Below are positions 28,431 through 36,604 of a DNA stretch of 64,000 bases, piece after piece. The translations under genes were made by a program, and so were the position numbers. Under the pieces are notes generated by a model. The model had not been told where the DNA came from. It ran no database searches and was given only the letters and a program-made list of their open reading frames with translations. The stretch lies in contig JAZLLG010000073.1 of assembly GCA_045598045.1 (NCBI GenBank), positions 1-64,000 on the forward strand. The letters run 5' to 3'. The first letter of the stretch is position 1. The number at the start of each line of letters is the position of its first letter. The DNA is from RGIG3528 sp045598045 (GTDB lineage Bacteria > Bacillota > Clostridia > Lachnospirales > Lachnospiraceae).

Positions 28431-28913
28431 TTATAGTGAATTCGAATACGAACTACTGCTACCATTCACACCATCCCATGAATGATAATAATTCACATAA
28501 AGTATACGTGACACAAGCAAAACTGTAGAGAATGAGCCTGATGCAGAAGCACCTCCTGGAAGCGAGGCACTTCTCGATATATAGCCATCTTCGAACATCT
28601 CCGTTTGTGGCCAGATGCAAACTCCTTCTACATAAACAGATGTATCAACTTCACAAACAACGCTCGCAGACGCCTGCGCATAGCCTGTTGTACTTGAACA
28701 AGCTGTCGAAACAGAGTAATCAACGCAATCGAACCCGGTAATTGTACTGTACGCATTTTTATGACCACTGCATTCTATTGCAGCAGGGCCTGAATAGCTA
28801 TAATGTGTATAAGAAGTTGAATTTGAAGCAAAAACTTCGGTTGGTCCAAATGAAAGCATAAGCATCATAATTGTAACTAATGATATAATTTTTTTGTATA
28901 AAGTATTTTTCAT
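28431..28913 (-). CDS. Small secreted Ser/Tyr-rich protein
   Basis: About 160 aa. It has a clear signal peptide (MKNTLYKK, hydrophobic core, cleavage near VFA-SN), leaving ~130 residues rich in Ser, Tyr, Gly and Thr with four Cys. The segment DCVDYSVSTACSSTTGYAQA suggests a beta-sandwich, as do alternating Ser/hydrophobic runs. The ATG at 28913 has AAAGGAAG upstream; an earlier in-frame ATG (28946) lacks one. I do not recognise the family. It heads the operon with the lipoprotein and ABC genes and is the first gene downstream of the agrD-like gene, making it a candidate quorum-controlled product. Confidence 0.7.
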   Translation of the reverse strand: MKNTLYKKIISLVTIMMLMLSFGPTEVFASNSTSYTHYSYSGPAAIECSGHKNAYSTITGFDCVDYSVSTACSSTTGYAQASASVVCEVDTSVYVEGVCIWPQTEMFEDGYISRSASLPGGASASGSFSTVLLVSRILYVNYYHSWDGVNGSSSSYSNSL

Positions 28914-29111
28914 TTTTTCTTCCTTTCTCATTGATATTTTATCCATTTATATTTTTTTCTTAGCAGTGAAACTGCAACGGAACCACCTTCTTTCAAAATC
29001 GGTTAACATCATAATAAGTAAAAAACAAGCTGGATATTCATTTTGTCATGAATGCTTGTATTCTCGTCACGAATAATATATTCATAGCCCTCATAGGAAA
29101 AAGATCAATAA

Positions 29112-29150
29112 AAGAGGTTGCCAACCATACCGGTCACATGACAACCTCTT
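29112..29150. terminator. Terminator of the agrD-like gene
   Basis: AAGAGGTTG (29112-29120) and CAACCTCTT (29142-29150) form a 9-bp stem, extendable by two pairs on the minus strand. TTTATT follows on that strand, and a T-rich stretch also follows on the plus strand. It separates the agrD-like transcript from the secreted protein gene. Confidence 0.7.
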
Positions 29151-29170
29151 ATCTTTTCGTATCAATCTTA

Positions 29171-29290
29171 CTAATTCTTTTTCTGAAGTTTTTCTGGCAC
29201 TTTAGGCTCATACAAACCATGGATACTTGGAGAATTTGCCACCCATACAGCATATTGTGATACAATCTTAATAATCATTTTCCACAGCAT
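29171..29290 (-). CDS. agrD: AgrD-like autoinducer peptide precursor with Ser in the ring position
   Basis: A 39-codon gene. AAAGGAGG lies 8 bases before the ATG at 29290. The product has an amphipathic/hydrophobic N-terminal helix (MLWKMIIKIVSQYAVWVA), then NSPSIHGL, then YEPKVPEKL and a lysine-rich end. This is the AgrD layout: leader helix, ring segment, acidic Pro-containing recognition tail. Compared from memory with Listeria AgrD (ring CFMFV followed by YEPKSP), the ring cysteine is replaced by Ser22 (codon AGT; Cys TGT is one base away), so a lactone rather than a thiolactone is predicted. It is transcribed away from the agrA, agrC and agrB genes and ends in its own terminator. Confidence 0.82.
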   Translation of the reverse strand: MLWKMIIKIVSQYAVWVANSPSIHGLYEPKVPEKLQKKN

Positions 29291-29511
29291 AAGCACACCT
29301 CCTTTCTTTTTAAATTGTACAACATAAGATGTGCTTAATTTTTTATTTCATGAAACGCTCCTAATACGGCACGAGTTTACTAATATATGTAGAAAGCATC
29401 AGAAAAACATTCCCCTTTAGTGTATGGAATTGCATATATAGTTTTCTTTTACTTGCATCACTAACATAAATAAAGTAAACTATACACAATCACAAAAGAA
29501 AAGGATGCTGT
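29291..29511. promoter_or_regulatory. Divergent promoter region of the agr locus
   Basis: 221 bases between the agrD-like gene (minus) and agrA (plus). Toward agrA, TTGCAT (29454-29459), a 17-base spacer and TAAACT (29477-29482) form a plausible promoter. The inverted repeat TATAGTTT (29437-29444) / AAACTATA (29477-29484) flanks it. Toward agrD a TACAAT box lies upstream of the ribosome binding site without a good -35, as expected for an activator-dependent promoter. LytTR-type direct repeats are not clear enough to call. Confidence 0.45.
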
Positions 29512-30237
29512 ATGAAACTGAAAATAGTTGTTTGCGATGATGAAGAAATATACCGTTCAGCGATAGTTAATTACGTCGAGCGTTGGACAGAAAATACCGG
29601 ACGCAAAGACTGTGTAACTGTACAATTATATTCATCCGGCGAAGATTTACTGTACGATTTAGAAGGCGGCACAATGTTTAACCTTCTTTTTTTGGATATA
29701 GAATTTCCGGGGGAGCAAAGCGGCTTGTTAACCGCAAAAACTGTTTATTCAAAAGATCCTTATTCAACTATAGTATTTATTACAAATTATTCTGAATACG
29801 CTTGTTCGGGATACGAAGTAAACGCTCTCAGATATATTGTGAAACCCCTCATTTATGAAAAAATTAAAGAATGCCTTGACATTACCTGGCACAAGTTTGA
29901 GATGCTTACCGCCGATTCCGTTATTCTTAATGACAGTGGAACTTTGATTTCTCTTCCGATAAAGAGTTTCGTATACGCTGAATCATTTGGGCATACTTTA
30001 TCCATACAGACAGCAGAAGGAAATGTATACCACATTAGATCACGATTAAGTGATTACATAACCAATTTTCCTTCTGACCTTGTGTTTCGATGTCACCGAA
30101 GTTATGCAATTAGCCTAATGTATATAAGAAAAATAACGCATAGCGAAATCACTCTTTTAGACAATACAACAATCCCGTTAAGCAATAAATACAAAAAAGA
30201 ACTCTACGCCGCTTTTATGCATTATCATCAAGGTTAA
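29512..30237 (+). CDS. agrA: LytTR-family response regulator (AgrA-like)
   Basis: A 241-aa regulator. The receiver domain spans about 1-125, with the acidic pocket CDDEE, the phospho-acceptor Asp62 in LFLDIEFPG, and the switch lysine in RYIVKPL. The LytTR DNA-binding domain covers about 135-240 (FVYAESFGHTLSIQT, VFRCHRSYAIS). It is first in an agrA-agrC-agrB operon; the usual staphylococcal order is B-D-C-A. It should bind upstream of the divergent agrD-like gene and of target genes. Confidence 0.92.
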   Translation: MKLKIVVCDDEEIYRSAIVNYVERWTENTGRKDCVTVQLYSSGEDLLYDLEGGTMFNLLFLDIEFPGEQSGLLTAKTVYSKDPYSTIVFITNYSEYACSGYEVNALRYIVKPLIYEKIKECLDITWHKFEMLTADSVILNDSGTLISLPIKSFVYAESFGHTLSIQTAEGNVYHIRSRLSDYITNFPSDLVFRCHRSYAISLMYIRKITHSEITLLDNTTIPLSNKYKKELYAAFMHYHQG

Positions 30238-30249
30238 GGAGTGCACCAC

Positions 30250-31542
30250 ATGACAAATGTATTTGAAATTGCTATTAATCTCTATCAAGGTTGTCTTATT
30301 GTTTACTTTTGCGACAGATTTCACTCAGGCAAGCGTAATCTTCCGATTGCCTTTCTTTGTGCTCTATTGGCCGGTGCGTTTTTATGTATTCATCAATACT
30401 ATTCCTTTCCTTTTCCTGACTCTGTAGTTTTTATATTCGGTTATTTGTACCTTCACATAACAAAACGCAGTTCAATATGGGGGCGCTTTTTCTGTTGCAT
30501 TCTCCTTACTGTAATTTGGATTGCTACATCTATGGTTTTCATTTCTGTTTTACAATATGTTTTTCATTTTGATTCAGAAGCAATATTTTCCACTGGTAAG
30601 ATGAGAGCCATGTTTTTATTGACATTTAACATTCTCATAACCGTAGTTCTATTTCTTATATGTAATGTACTACGAAGAAGGCAACCTACGCGAATGCCCT
30701 TTAGCTGTTCATTGTTATTTACCATTCTTCTCATGGGTGAGTGGTTCACTTCCGAGTTATTATTTTCTTATATAACTCAAAATGCCGTTTCCACAGAACC
30801 GTTACTTTTTTATAGTATCCTTTCCTTATTGTGTATACTTATTTTTTCAATAGTACTATATGAGTTTTTCTGTATCATATTAATCCGTGCAATACATGCA
30901 GAAAATCAATCCAGAATGTTGGCAGACTCCCAGAAACATCAGCAAGAACTAAAAAACATGTATCAGGTTCTCCTAAAAAACCAGCACGATTTCAAGCATC
31001 GCCTTTCCATAGCAGAAGCGCTTATAAGCACAAAAAAAGATTCATCAAAAAAAGCCATAAGCGAACTCCTGTCTGAAAACAAATGTCAAAATAATTTCTT
31101 TCTTACTGGAAACGAGTCAGTTGATGCCTTATTAACCGTAAAAAAAGAGATTGCTGAAGTTAACGGAATTGAGTTTCGCTATGTCCCTTATCCACTAAAT
31201 CGGCTTCCAATAGACGATGTAGCCTTCTGCATCTTGGTAAGCAATCTTCTTGATAATGCAATTCAGGAACAATTGCGTTTTACTGACATGACTGCCACTC
31301 GATACGTCGAACTAAAATTTTCTAAAAGCAGAGATATGTTCTTTATATCCTGTATCAATCCAACCGTTGAAGAAAAAATAGACCTTTCATTCTCAAACAT
31401 ACAAAAAAAGCAAAATAATGGCCACGGTTTCGGCTTGGCAAGTATTCGGCAAACAATAGAGGAAAACCAAGGAATTATTCGAATAGAATTCGATGAGCAC
31501 CTGTTCAAAGTTAATATAATGATACCTGTAGAAGGAGATTAA
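30250..31542 (+). CDS. agrC: AgrC-like sensor histidine kinase (GHKL type)
   Basis: About 430 aa. Six or seven transmembrane helices span about 5-215, the peptide-sensing part. They are followed by the phospho-acceptor helix with LKNQHDFKHRLSIAEAL, the N box VSNLLDNAIQEQ and the G box GHGFGLASIRQTIEEN. I start at the ATG at 30250 because AAGGAG precedes it by 8 bases; the GTG at 30241 is too close to that site. It lies 12 bases after agrA and 4 bases before agrB. Its ligand should be the peptide made from the divergent agrD-like gene. Confidence 0.92.
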   Translation: MTNVFEIAINLYQGCLIVYFCDRFHSGKRNLPIAFLCALLAGAFLCIHQYYSFPFPDSVVFIFGYLYLHITKRSSIWGRFFCCILLTVIWIATSMVFISVLQYVFHFDSEAIFSTGKMRAMFLLTFNILITVVLFLICNVLRRRQPTRMPFSCSLLFTILLMGEWFTSELLFSYITQNAVSTEPLLFYSILSLLCILIFSIVLYEFFCIILIRAIHAENQSRMLADSQKHQQELKNMYQVLLKNQHDFKHRLSIAEALISTKKDSSKKAISELLSENKCQNNFFLTGNESVDALLTVKKEIAEVNGIEFRYVPYPLNRLPIDDVAFCILVSNLLDNAIQEQLRFTDMTATRYVELKFSKSRDMFFISCINPTVEEKIDLSFSNIQKKQNNGHGFGLASIRQTIEENQGIIRIEFDEHLFKVNIMIPVEGD

Positions 31543-31546
31543 TCAA

Positions 31547-32146
31547 ATGATTGAAACAATAAGTCATAAATTGTTTGTTGCTCTAGCGAAAAAAACAAAT
31601 ATATCCCCTAGAGAGAAGGAAACAATATTATATGGTATCAACGCATTGACATATACATTAATAAGCACATTACTCCTAATCTCCTTCGGTGCATGTACAA
31701 ATAAACTTCTTTCAACAACGATAATCATTGCTGTCTTCTATGTAAATCAAACTATTGGGGGAGGGTATCACGCCAGTTCACATTTAAGATGCTTTCTCAC
31801 AATGTTTGTGGGTTTATTCTTAGTTCTATTTATTCTAAATAACAAGCGTATAAACTTTATGGTTTATGTTATATATGTTGTTACTGGGGCAACACTGATG
31901 ATATTAATCCCAGTTGTACTGAATAAAAACAAAGAATATTTGGAACACAAGATTAAAAAAATGGCTTTATGCTCACGTACATGCACAATTACTGAATTAT
32001 TAATAGGCTTTGTATTATTCTATTTTGATATTAATATTTTCAGAACTTATTCCACCACTTTGTTGCTCTCCGGATTATCACGTGTCATCGGTCATATTAT
32101 AAAAAAAAGAGCCGCTATGCGACTCATTTCTCATCAGGAAACATAA
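31547..32146 (+). CDS. agrB: AgrB, autoinducer-processing membrane cysteine protease
   Basis: A 199-aa integral membrane endopeptidase that cleaves AgrD and catalyses ring closure and export. The catalytic pair His75 and Cys82 lies in GGGYHASSHLRCF, with the same 7-residue spacing as in Staphylococcus AgrB; the helices fit the family. AAGGAG precedes the ATG. Its last 23 bases overlap the end of the convergent XRE gene. The protease is intact although the adjacent peptide lacks cysteine, which argues that the serine form is a working substrate. Confidence 0.94.
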   Translation: MIETISHKLFVALAKKTNISPREKETILYGINALTYTLISTLLLISFGACTNKLLSTTIIIAVFYVNQTIGGGYHASSHLRCFLTMFVGLFLVLFILNNKRINFMVYVIYVVTGATLMILIPVVLNKNKEYLEHKIKKMALCSRTCTITELLIGFVLFYFDINIFRTYSTTLLLSGLSRVIGHIIKKRAAMRLISHQET

Positions 32147-32453
32147 TACTTATATAAGCTTGGATAACAATCTTTAAAAGTTTTGATATTCTGTCTCTAT
32201 TTGTTTCTGAAATAGTATCAGGAATCATTATCACCTCTCCTTTATGATATATTCCAAGTAATTCGTCAGAGGTAACATTAAAATAATTAGCTACTGAAAT
32301 AACACTTTCAATGCAGGGATTTGACAATCCCGATTCCCAGTTTTTTATTGCCTTTACGTCGACATTTATTTTTTTTGCAAGCTGAATTTGCGTTAGTCCT
32401 TCTCGTTTTCTTAATTCAACCAATTTATTTCCAAATACGCTTACATTTTTCAT
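32124..32453 (-). CDS. XRE-family helix-turn-helix regulator
   Basis: A 109-aa protein with an N-terminal Cro/CI-type helix-turn-helix at about 8-62 (LRKREGLTQIQLAKKINVDV, then KAIKNWESGLSNP) and a short C-terminal tail. The ATG at 32453 is preceded by AAGGGG; an in-frame codon at 32507 would add 18 residues and is rejected. It converges on agrB with a 23-base overlap at the 3' ends, so antisense interference between the two transcripts is possible. An inverted repeat in its promoter suggests autoregulation. Confidence 0.9.
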   Translation of the reverse strand: MKNVSVFGNKLVELRKREGLTQIQLAKKINVDVKAIKNWESGLSNPCIESVISVANYFNVTSDELLGIYHKGEVIMIPDTISETNRDRISKLLKIVIQAYISIMFPDEK

Positions 32454-32468
32454 CGTTTTATCCCCTTT

Positions 32469-32485
32469 TTTGTATATAATACAAA
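32469..32485 (-). promoter_or_regulatory. Operator-like inverted repeat upstream of the XRE gene
   Basis: TTTGTAT (32469-32475) and ATACAAA (32479-32485), separated by 3 bases, overlap a TATTAT -10-like box 16-32 bases before the XRE start. Position and symmetry fit an autorepressor operator. Confidence 0.5.
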
Positions 32486-32531
32486 TAAAGGGCAGGAGAG
32501 TCGTCACCCGTCAAGGGTATAGTTATCTCGC

Positions 32532-33725
32532 TTACAGTATACGCACTTTATTGATTACTCTGACTCTTGAAGCGGCTTCTTCATATTCGCGCTCTGTTAT
32601 TCCTCTTACGATGAATGCATATTCACCTGTAAGGGGCTTCAGGTCTTCGACCTTGCCAAAAACCTCACGCGCCTTGACTTTGTTGAAGGAAGCAACTCTT
32701 ATAAAGAAATCGTTCTTTTCTTCAAGTCTGTCTGTGACAGGCTGTTTCTCTTCCGACCAGATAATCGGAACATTCTTTCCTCTGTTTCTGCAAATTTCCA
32801 CAACGTCCGCGCCGACTGCACTGGCTGTAGGAAGGCTTCCTGCACCGCGTCCGTAGAACATTATTGTTCCGGAATATTTACCGTTTACAAGTATACCGTT
32901 ATTGACATCATTTACGGTAAAAAGAGGTGATGTCTCATCAATGAGCATAGGGCTGACTGTCGCGAACACGTTACCTTCTTCCTTTCTCATGGAAGCAATA
33001 AGCTTAATGGACTTACCCATATGACGCGCATATTCGAAATCAAAAGCAGTAAGCTTTGTAATACCTTCAGTGTAGATATCCTGATAGTCAACAAACTTGC
33101 CACATGCAAGGGATGCAAGTATGGCGATCTTTCTTGCAGGGTCGTAGCCCTCAACGTCTGCCTCGGGATTACGCTCCGCATAGCCCTTGTCCTGTGCCTC
33201 GGCAAGTGCTGTTTCGTAATCCGTGCCTTCCAGATCCATCTTTGTAAGGATGTAGTTTGTTGTGCCGTTGATGATACCTCTGATTTCAAGAATTTCATCT
33301 GCGGAAAAGCTCTCGTTTATAGGGCGGATAATGGGAATTGCACCGCCAACGGAAGCCTCAAAGAAGAAATTAACGTTTTTCTCTTTTGCAATCCTTATGA
33401 GTTCAGGGCCGTGGTTGGCAACCATCTCTTTGTTGGATGTTGTTACCGACTTGCCTGCAAGAAGGCATTCCTTAACAAAAGTGTATGCAGGCTTGTCTCC
33501 ACCCATTGTTTCAACAACGCACTCAACCTCAGGGTCGTTTACGATAACCTTGTAGTCATGAACAAGGCACTTTTCAGCAGGGTCTCCTGGAAAATCACGA
33601 AGGTCGAGAACATACTTTACACTGATATCTTCTCCTGCTTTAGCTTTAACATTTTCGGGGTTCTGCGTAAACACTTTGTAAACGCCAGAACCGATTGTAC
33701 CATAACCAAGTATTGCTATTTTCAT
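32532..33725 (-). CDS. hom: Homoserine dehydrogenase
   Basis: A 397-aa NAD(P)-dependent enzyme reducing aspartate semialdehyde to homoserine for threonine and methionine synthesis. The N-terminal Rossmann motif is GYGTIGSGVYKV; the substrate-binding and catalytic part has IINGTTNYILTKM and the conserved GYAERNPEADVEGYDPARK. The C-terminal part after about 330 is short, so a full ACT feedback domain is not evident. The stop of the CtpB-like protease gene lies 23 bases upstream, so cotranscription is likely. Confidence 0.95.
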   Translation of the reverse strand: MKIAILGYGTIGSGVYKVFTQNPENVKAKAGEDISVKYVLDLRDFPGDPAEKCLVHDYKVIVNDPEVECVVETMGGDKPAYTFVKECLLAGKSVTTSNKEMVANHGPELIRIAKEKNVNFFFEASVGGAIPIIRPINESFSADEILEIRGIINGTTNYILTKMDLEGTDYETALAEAQDKGYAERNPEADVEGYDPARKIAILASLACGKFVDYQDIYTEGITKLTAFDFEYARHMGKSIKLIASMRKEEGNVFATVSPMLIDETSPLFTVNDVNNGILVNGKYSGTIMFYGRGAGSLPTASAVGADVVEICRNRGKNVPIIWSEEKQPVTDRLEEKNDFFIRVASFNKVKAREVFGKVEDLKPLTGEYAFIVRGITEREYEEAASRVRVINKVRIL

Positions 33726-33748
33726 AACTGATCCTCCGTTTTCAGAAG

Positions 33749-35227
33749 TTATTTTCTAAGAAAATCCATTGCCGCTTTTTTCTGCTCGTCCTCTTCTGTT
33801 TCGTAATTTTCCTCAACAGCTATGTCAGGCTCGATGCCGATGCCGTGAATGCACACGCCTGAAGGACAGAAGTAGCTCATTGTTGTGAGCTTGACGGCAG
33901 ATCCGTCAGTGAGCGGGAATATTGACTGAACGATGCCTTTTCCGAAGCTCGTTGTTCCCATTACCGTAACAACACCATTGTCTTTCAGTGCTCCGGTAAA
34001 TACTTCGGATGCACTTGCGCTGTACTCGTTTACAAGCACAACCATAGGAACGCTGACCTTATGTCCGTCAACGGAATAGTACTGTTCGCCTTCTCCCAAA
34101 CGGTCTTCAGTGTAAACAATGAGTTTGTTCTCGTCAAGTATGTAATCCGCCATATTGACACAAACATCAAGAAGTCCGCCACCGTTATCACGTAAATCAA
34201 TAATAAGTGACTTCATTCCGTCTGCGGTGAGTTTATCAACCGCATTCTTGAACTGCCCCTCCGTTACTTCGTCAAAGGAAGTAACCGCTATGTAGCCGAT
34301 TTTATCTTCAAGCATTTCAAACTCAACTGTAGGAACATCAATGAAAGCTCTCGTAATGACAAAATCAATGTAGTCATTTACAGACTCACGATAAACGCGT
34401 ACGTTAACCGTTGTATTTTCAGGTCCTTTCATCATTGCAACGATGTTTGTGAGTTCCATAGCCGTAACATCCACTCCGTCAACACTTGTGATGATGTCTC
34501 CGGCTTTCATGCCCGCATTATAGGCGGGACCGTTCACAAAGGGACGGACGATTGTTGAAATCATTGTATTGATGTTCTGGCTGACATATGCACCAATGCC
34601 GCAATATGTGCCGCTTGTGCTTTCCATAAGCTCGTCATACTCTTCGGGAGTATAGTAGCATGTATAAGGATCGCCTATAGCATCCATAATGCCCTTATAA
34701 AGACCTTCCTGAAGAGTTTCAACACCTACGGGCTTGTAGTAGTAATATTCGATAATCTGTCCCAGGAGAAGCAGCTTGTCTTCAAAATCTGCTGAAAGAA
34801 GGTCACGTGAAATGTTGTAATCAAGTACCGGCGTAGGCGTAGGTGTAGGTGTTGCCGGAACAGGCGTTGCCGTATTTTCGACAACAATCTTCGTGGGAGC
34901 CTGAGTTTCGGTTGCAGGTATTACGATTACAGATGTCCCTGTCTCATTCGGTTCCTCTGTAACAACGGGAGTCTCTGTCGTTTTTTGAGTTTCAGGCGTT
35001 TCACCTGCTTTGAGTTCCTTGTTACCCGAAGCTTCAACATTACCGGCATTTGCTTCCACCTTCGGCGAAGGAGTACCGATTGTAACTCTTTCGTGCTGCG
35101 GCTGCTCCACTTCCGGTAACTCAATCCACTTCTTAAAAGAACATCCCGTAATAAACAGGCAGACCAAAGCTGCCGATAAAACCATTCCGGCGCCTTTTAA
35201 GAGACTCTTTAAAAATCCTTTGTTCAT
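33749..35227 (-). CDS. S41 C-terminal processing peptidase (CtpA/CtpB type) lipoprotein
   Basis: About 492 aa. A lipobox (LFITGC) follows the N-terminal hydrophobic segment, then a Thr/Pro/Glu-rich linker to about 140, a PDZ domain (about 205-290, GIGAYVSQN, AGMKAGDIITSVDG) and the S41 catalytic core. The presumed Ser lies in YSASASEVFTGAL and Lys in GTTSFGKGIVQ. The ATG at 35227 has a GAGG site; an in-frame TTG further upstream is rejected. It lies downstream of ftsE, ftsX and the EnvC-like gene, an order also seen around ctpB in bacilli, so it may act in division or envelope remodelling. Confidence 0.93.
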   Translation of the reverse strand: MNKGFLKSLLKGAGMVLSAALVCLFITGCSFKKWIELPEVEQPQHERVTIGTPSPKVEANAGNVEASGNKELKAGETPETQKTTETPVVTEEPNETGTSVIVIPATETQAPTKIVVENTATPVPATPTPTPTPVLDYNISRDLLSADFEDKLLLLGQIIEYYYYKPVGVETLQEGLYKGIMDAIGDPYTCYYTPEEYDELMESTSGTYCGIGAYVSQNINTMISTIVRPFVNGPAYNAGMKAGDIITSVDGVDVTAMELTNIVAMMKGPENTTVNVRVYRESVNDYIDFVITRAFIDVPTVEFEMLEDKIGYIAVTSFDEVTEGQFKNAVDKLTADGMKSLIIDLRDNGGGLLDVCVNMADYILDENKLIVYTEDRLGEGEQYYSVDGHKVSVPMVVLVNEYSASASEVFTGALKDNGVVTVMGTTSFGKGIVQSIFPLTDGSAVKLTTMSYFCPSGVCIHGIGIEPDIAVEENYETEEDEQKKAAMDFLRK

Positions 35228-35344
35228 ATTATCCTCACTTTTCAAGCCATATGCGGCCTAAGGTAAACCCCTGATTTATTAACTTCCGTAGAAGTTTATC
35301 ACAGAACATATTTGAAGGCAAGCAAAGCCGATGCCACAAAAATA

Positions 35345-36604
35345 TTATTTAAGTCTTTTATCGGATGAAACATATTTCAGCGGGTCAACCGCAGTTCCGT
35401 TTATAAATATTCCGAAGTGCAGATGTGCCCCGGTCGATACTCCCGTGGAGCCTACTTTCATTATTTCCTGGCCGCGCCCCACTTCATCCCCTTCTTTAAC
35501 AAGAAGCTTCGAAGCATGACAGTATATTGTTCTCACGCCGTTGCCATGATCAATTACAATGTAGTTTCCGGACGAATAGCTGTACGTTGCGGTCACCACT
35601 TTGCCTGCAATGGCAGCAAGTACGGGCGTTCCCGTGTTCGCACTGATATCAATTCCCTTATGGTACGTTGTTGCATCCTTCGTAGGCGCATCTCTGTAGC
35701 CGAAGTATGACGTTATTCTTGTGTTGTTTTTAAGCGGCCAGATGATGTTGTCAAGAGAATGGCTGGCAGCCATTTCACGTTCCTTGCGGAGTCTTTCCTC
35801 TTCTTCCTTACGCTTACGTTCCTCTTCGGCAATTCTTTCCTGTTCGAGTTTGGTGAGCTTGTCAATGTCCGCATCTGCCGTCTTCAGCTCATCCCAGTAC
35901 TCATAAAGCATTTCTTCGTCAACGCCCAATGAATCCGCCAGATTTATAAGTTCCGCACTCTTCGCGGACGAAAGCTCTTCAAGGGCAGCAAGCTCGTCTT
36001 CCTGATAAGCTTTAAGTGTCTCAAGCCCCTCCAGCTCGGCTGTGTAGAGTTTTTCCGTCTCTATTGTTTCAAGCTTTGTGGCGTTGTATTTTTCCAGAAG
36101 TTCATTATCGTATTTTGTAATCTGCTGCCGATATTCCAGCTGATTAAAGACATCTGAAATGCTTGCATTTCCGAGGAAAAGTTCCCAAACGGATGTCTCC
36201 CCGTTTTCATACATGTACTTCACCCTTTTTTTCATGGTATCGTACTGGTTCGCTTCTTTTTCCTTTACATCCTCAAGTGCTTTCTGAGTATTAGCAAGCT
36301 TTATTTCGGCCTCGGATATGTCTGTTGTGGTCGTTTCGTATTCATCGTACAGATTTGTGTACTCCGCGTCCAACTGAGCCATGTAGCTTTCCAGGTCTTC
36401 CTTCTGAGATGTCAGCTCATCGATTTTCTTTTCAAGCTCTTTTTTCTTTTCCTCAAGCTCAGCTTTCTTCTTCTTTGCTTCATCGATTTTCGGCTGGTAT
36501 GACTCCACCGCGGATGCTCCGACAGATGGCGGAATAATTACGCCCAAAAGCATAATGCAAAGAAAGACCGCTGCCGCTGCTTTTTTACAAATGTTCGACT
36601 TCAA
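35345..36604 (-). CDS. EnvC/PcsB-like M23 peptidoglycan hydrolase or activator
   Basis: A 419-aa secreted protein. A signal peptide (about 1-31) is followed by long Lys/Glu-rich coiled coils (about 35-105 and 160-285) and a C-terminal LytM/M23 domain (about 300-415). The zinc residues appear intact: HKGIDIS and HLHFGIF, plus YCHASKL. It starts with a TTG codon 20 bases inside the end of ftsX, preceded by GGTGAG, so translation is coupled. FtsEX activates coiled-coil hydrolases of this kind at the septum (EnvC in Escherichia coli, PcsB in streptococci); the coupling supports that role. Confidence 0.92.
   Translation of the reverse strand: MKSNICKKAAAAVFLCIMLLGVIIPPSVGASAVESYQPKIDEAKKKKAELEEKKKELEKKIDELTSQKEDLESYMAQLDAEYTNLYDEYETTTTDISEAEIKLANTQKALEDVKEKEANQYDTMKKRVKYMYENGETSVWELFLGNASISDVFNQLEYRQQITKYDNELLEKYNATKLETIETEKLYTAELEGLETLKAYQEDELAALEELSSAKSAELINLADSLGVDEEMLYEYWDELKTADADIDKLTKLEQERIAEEERKRKEEEERLRKEREMAASHSLDNIIWPLKNNTRITSYFGYRDAPTKDATTYHKGIDISANTGTPVLAAIAGKVVTATYSYSSGNYIVIDHGNGVRTIYCHASKLLVKEGDEVGRGQEIMKVGSTGVSTGAHLHFGIFINGTAVDPLKYVSSDKRLK

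Noticed and set aside
28914..29110. Second small peptide gene between the agrD terminator and the secreted protein
   Set aside because: All minus-strand frames with ATG or GTG here stop within about 12 codons and none has a ribosome binding site.
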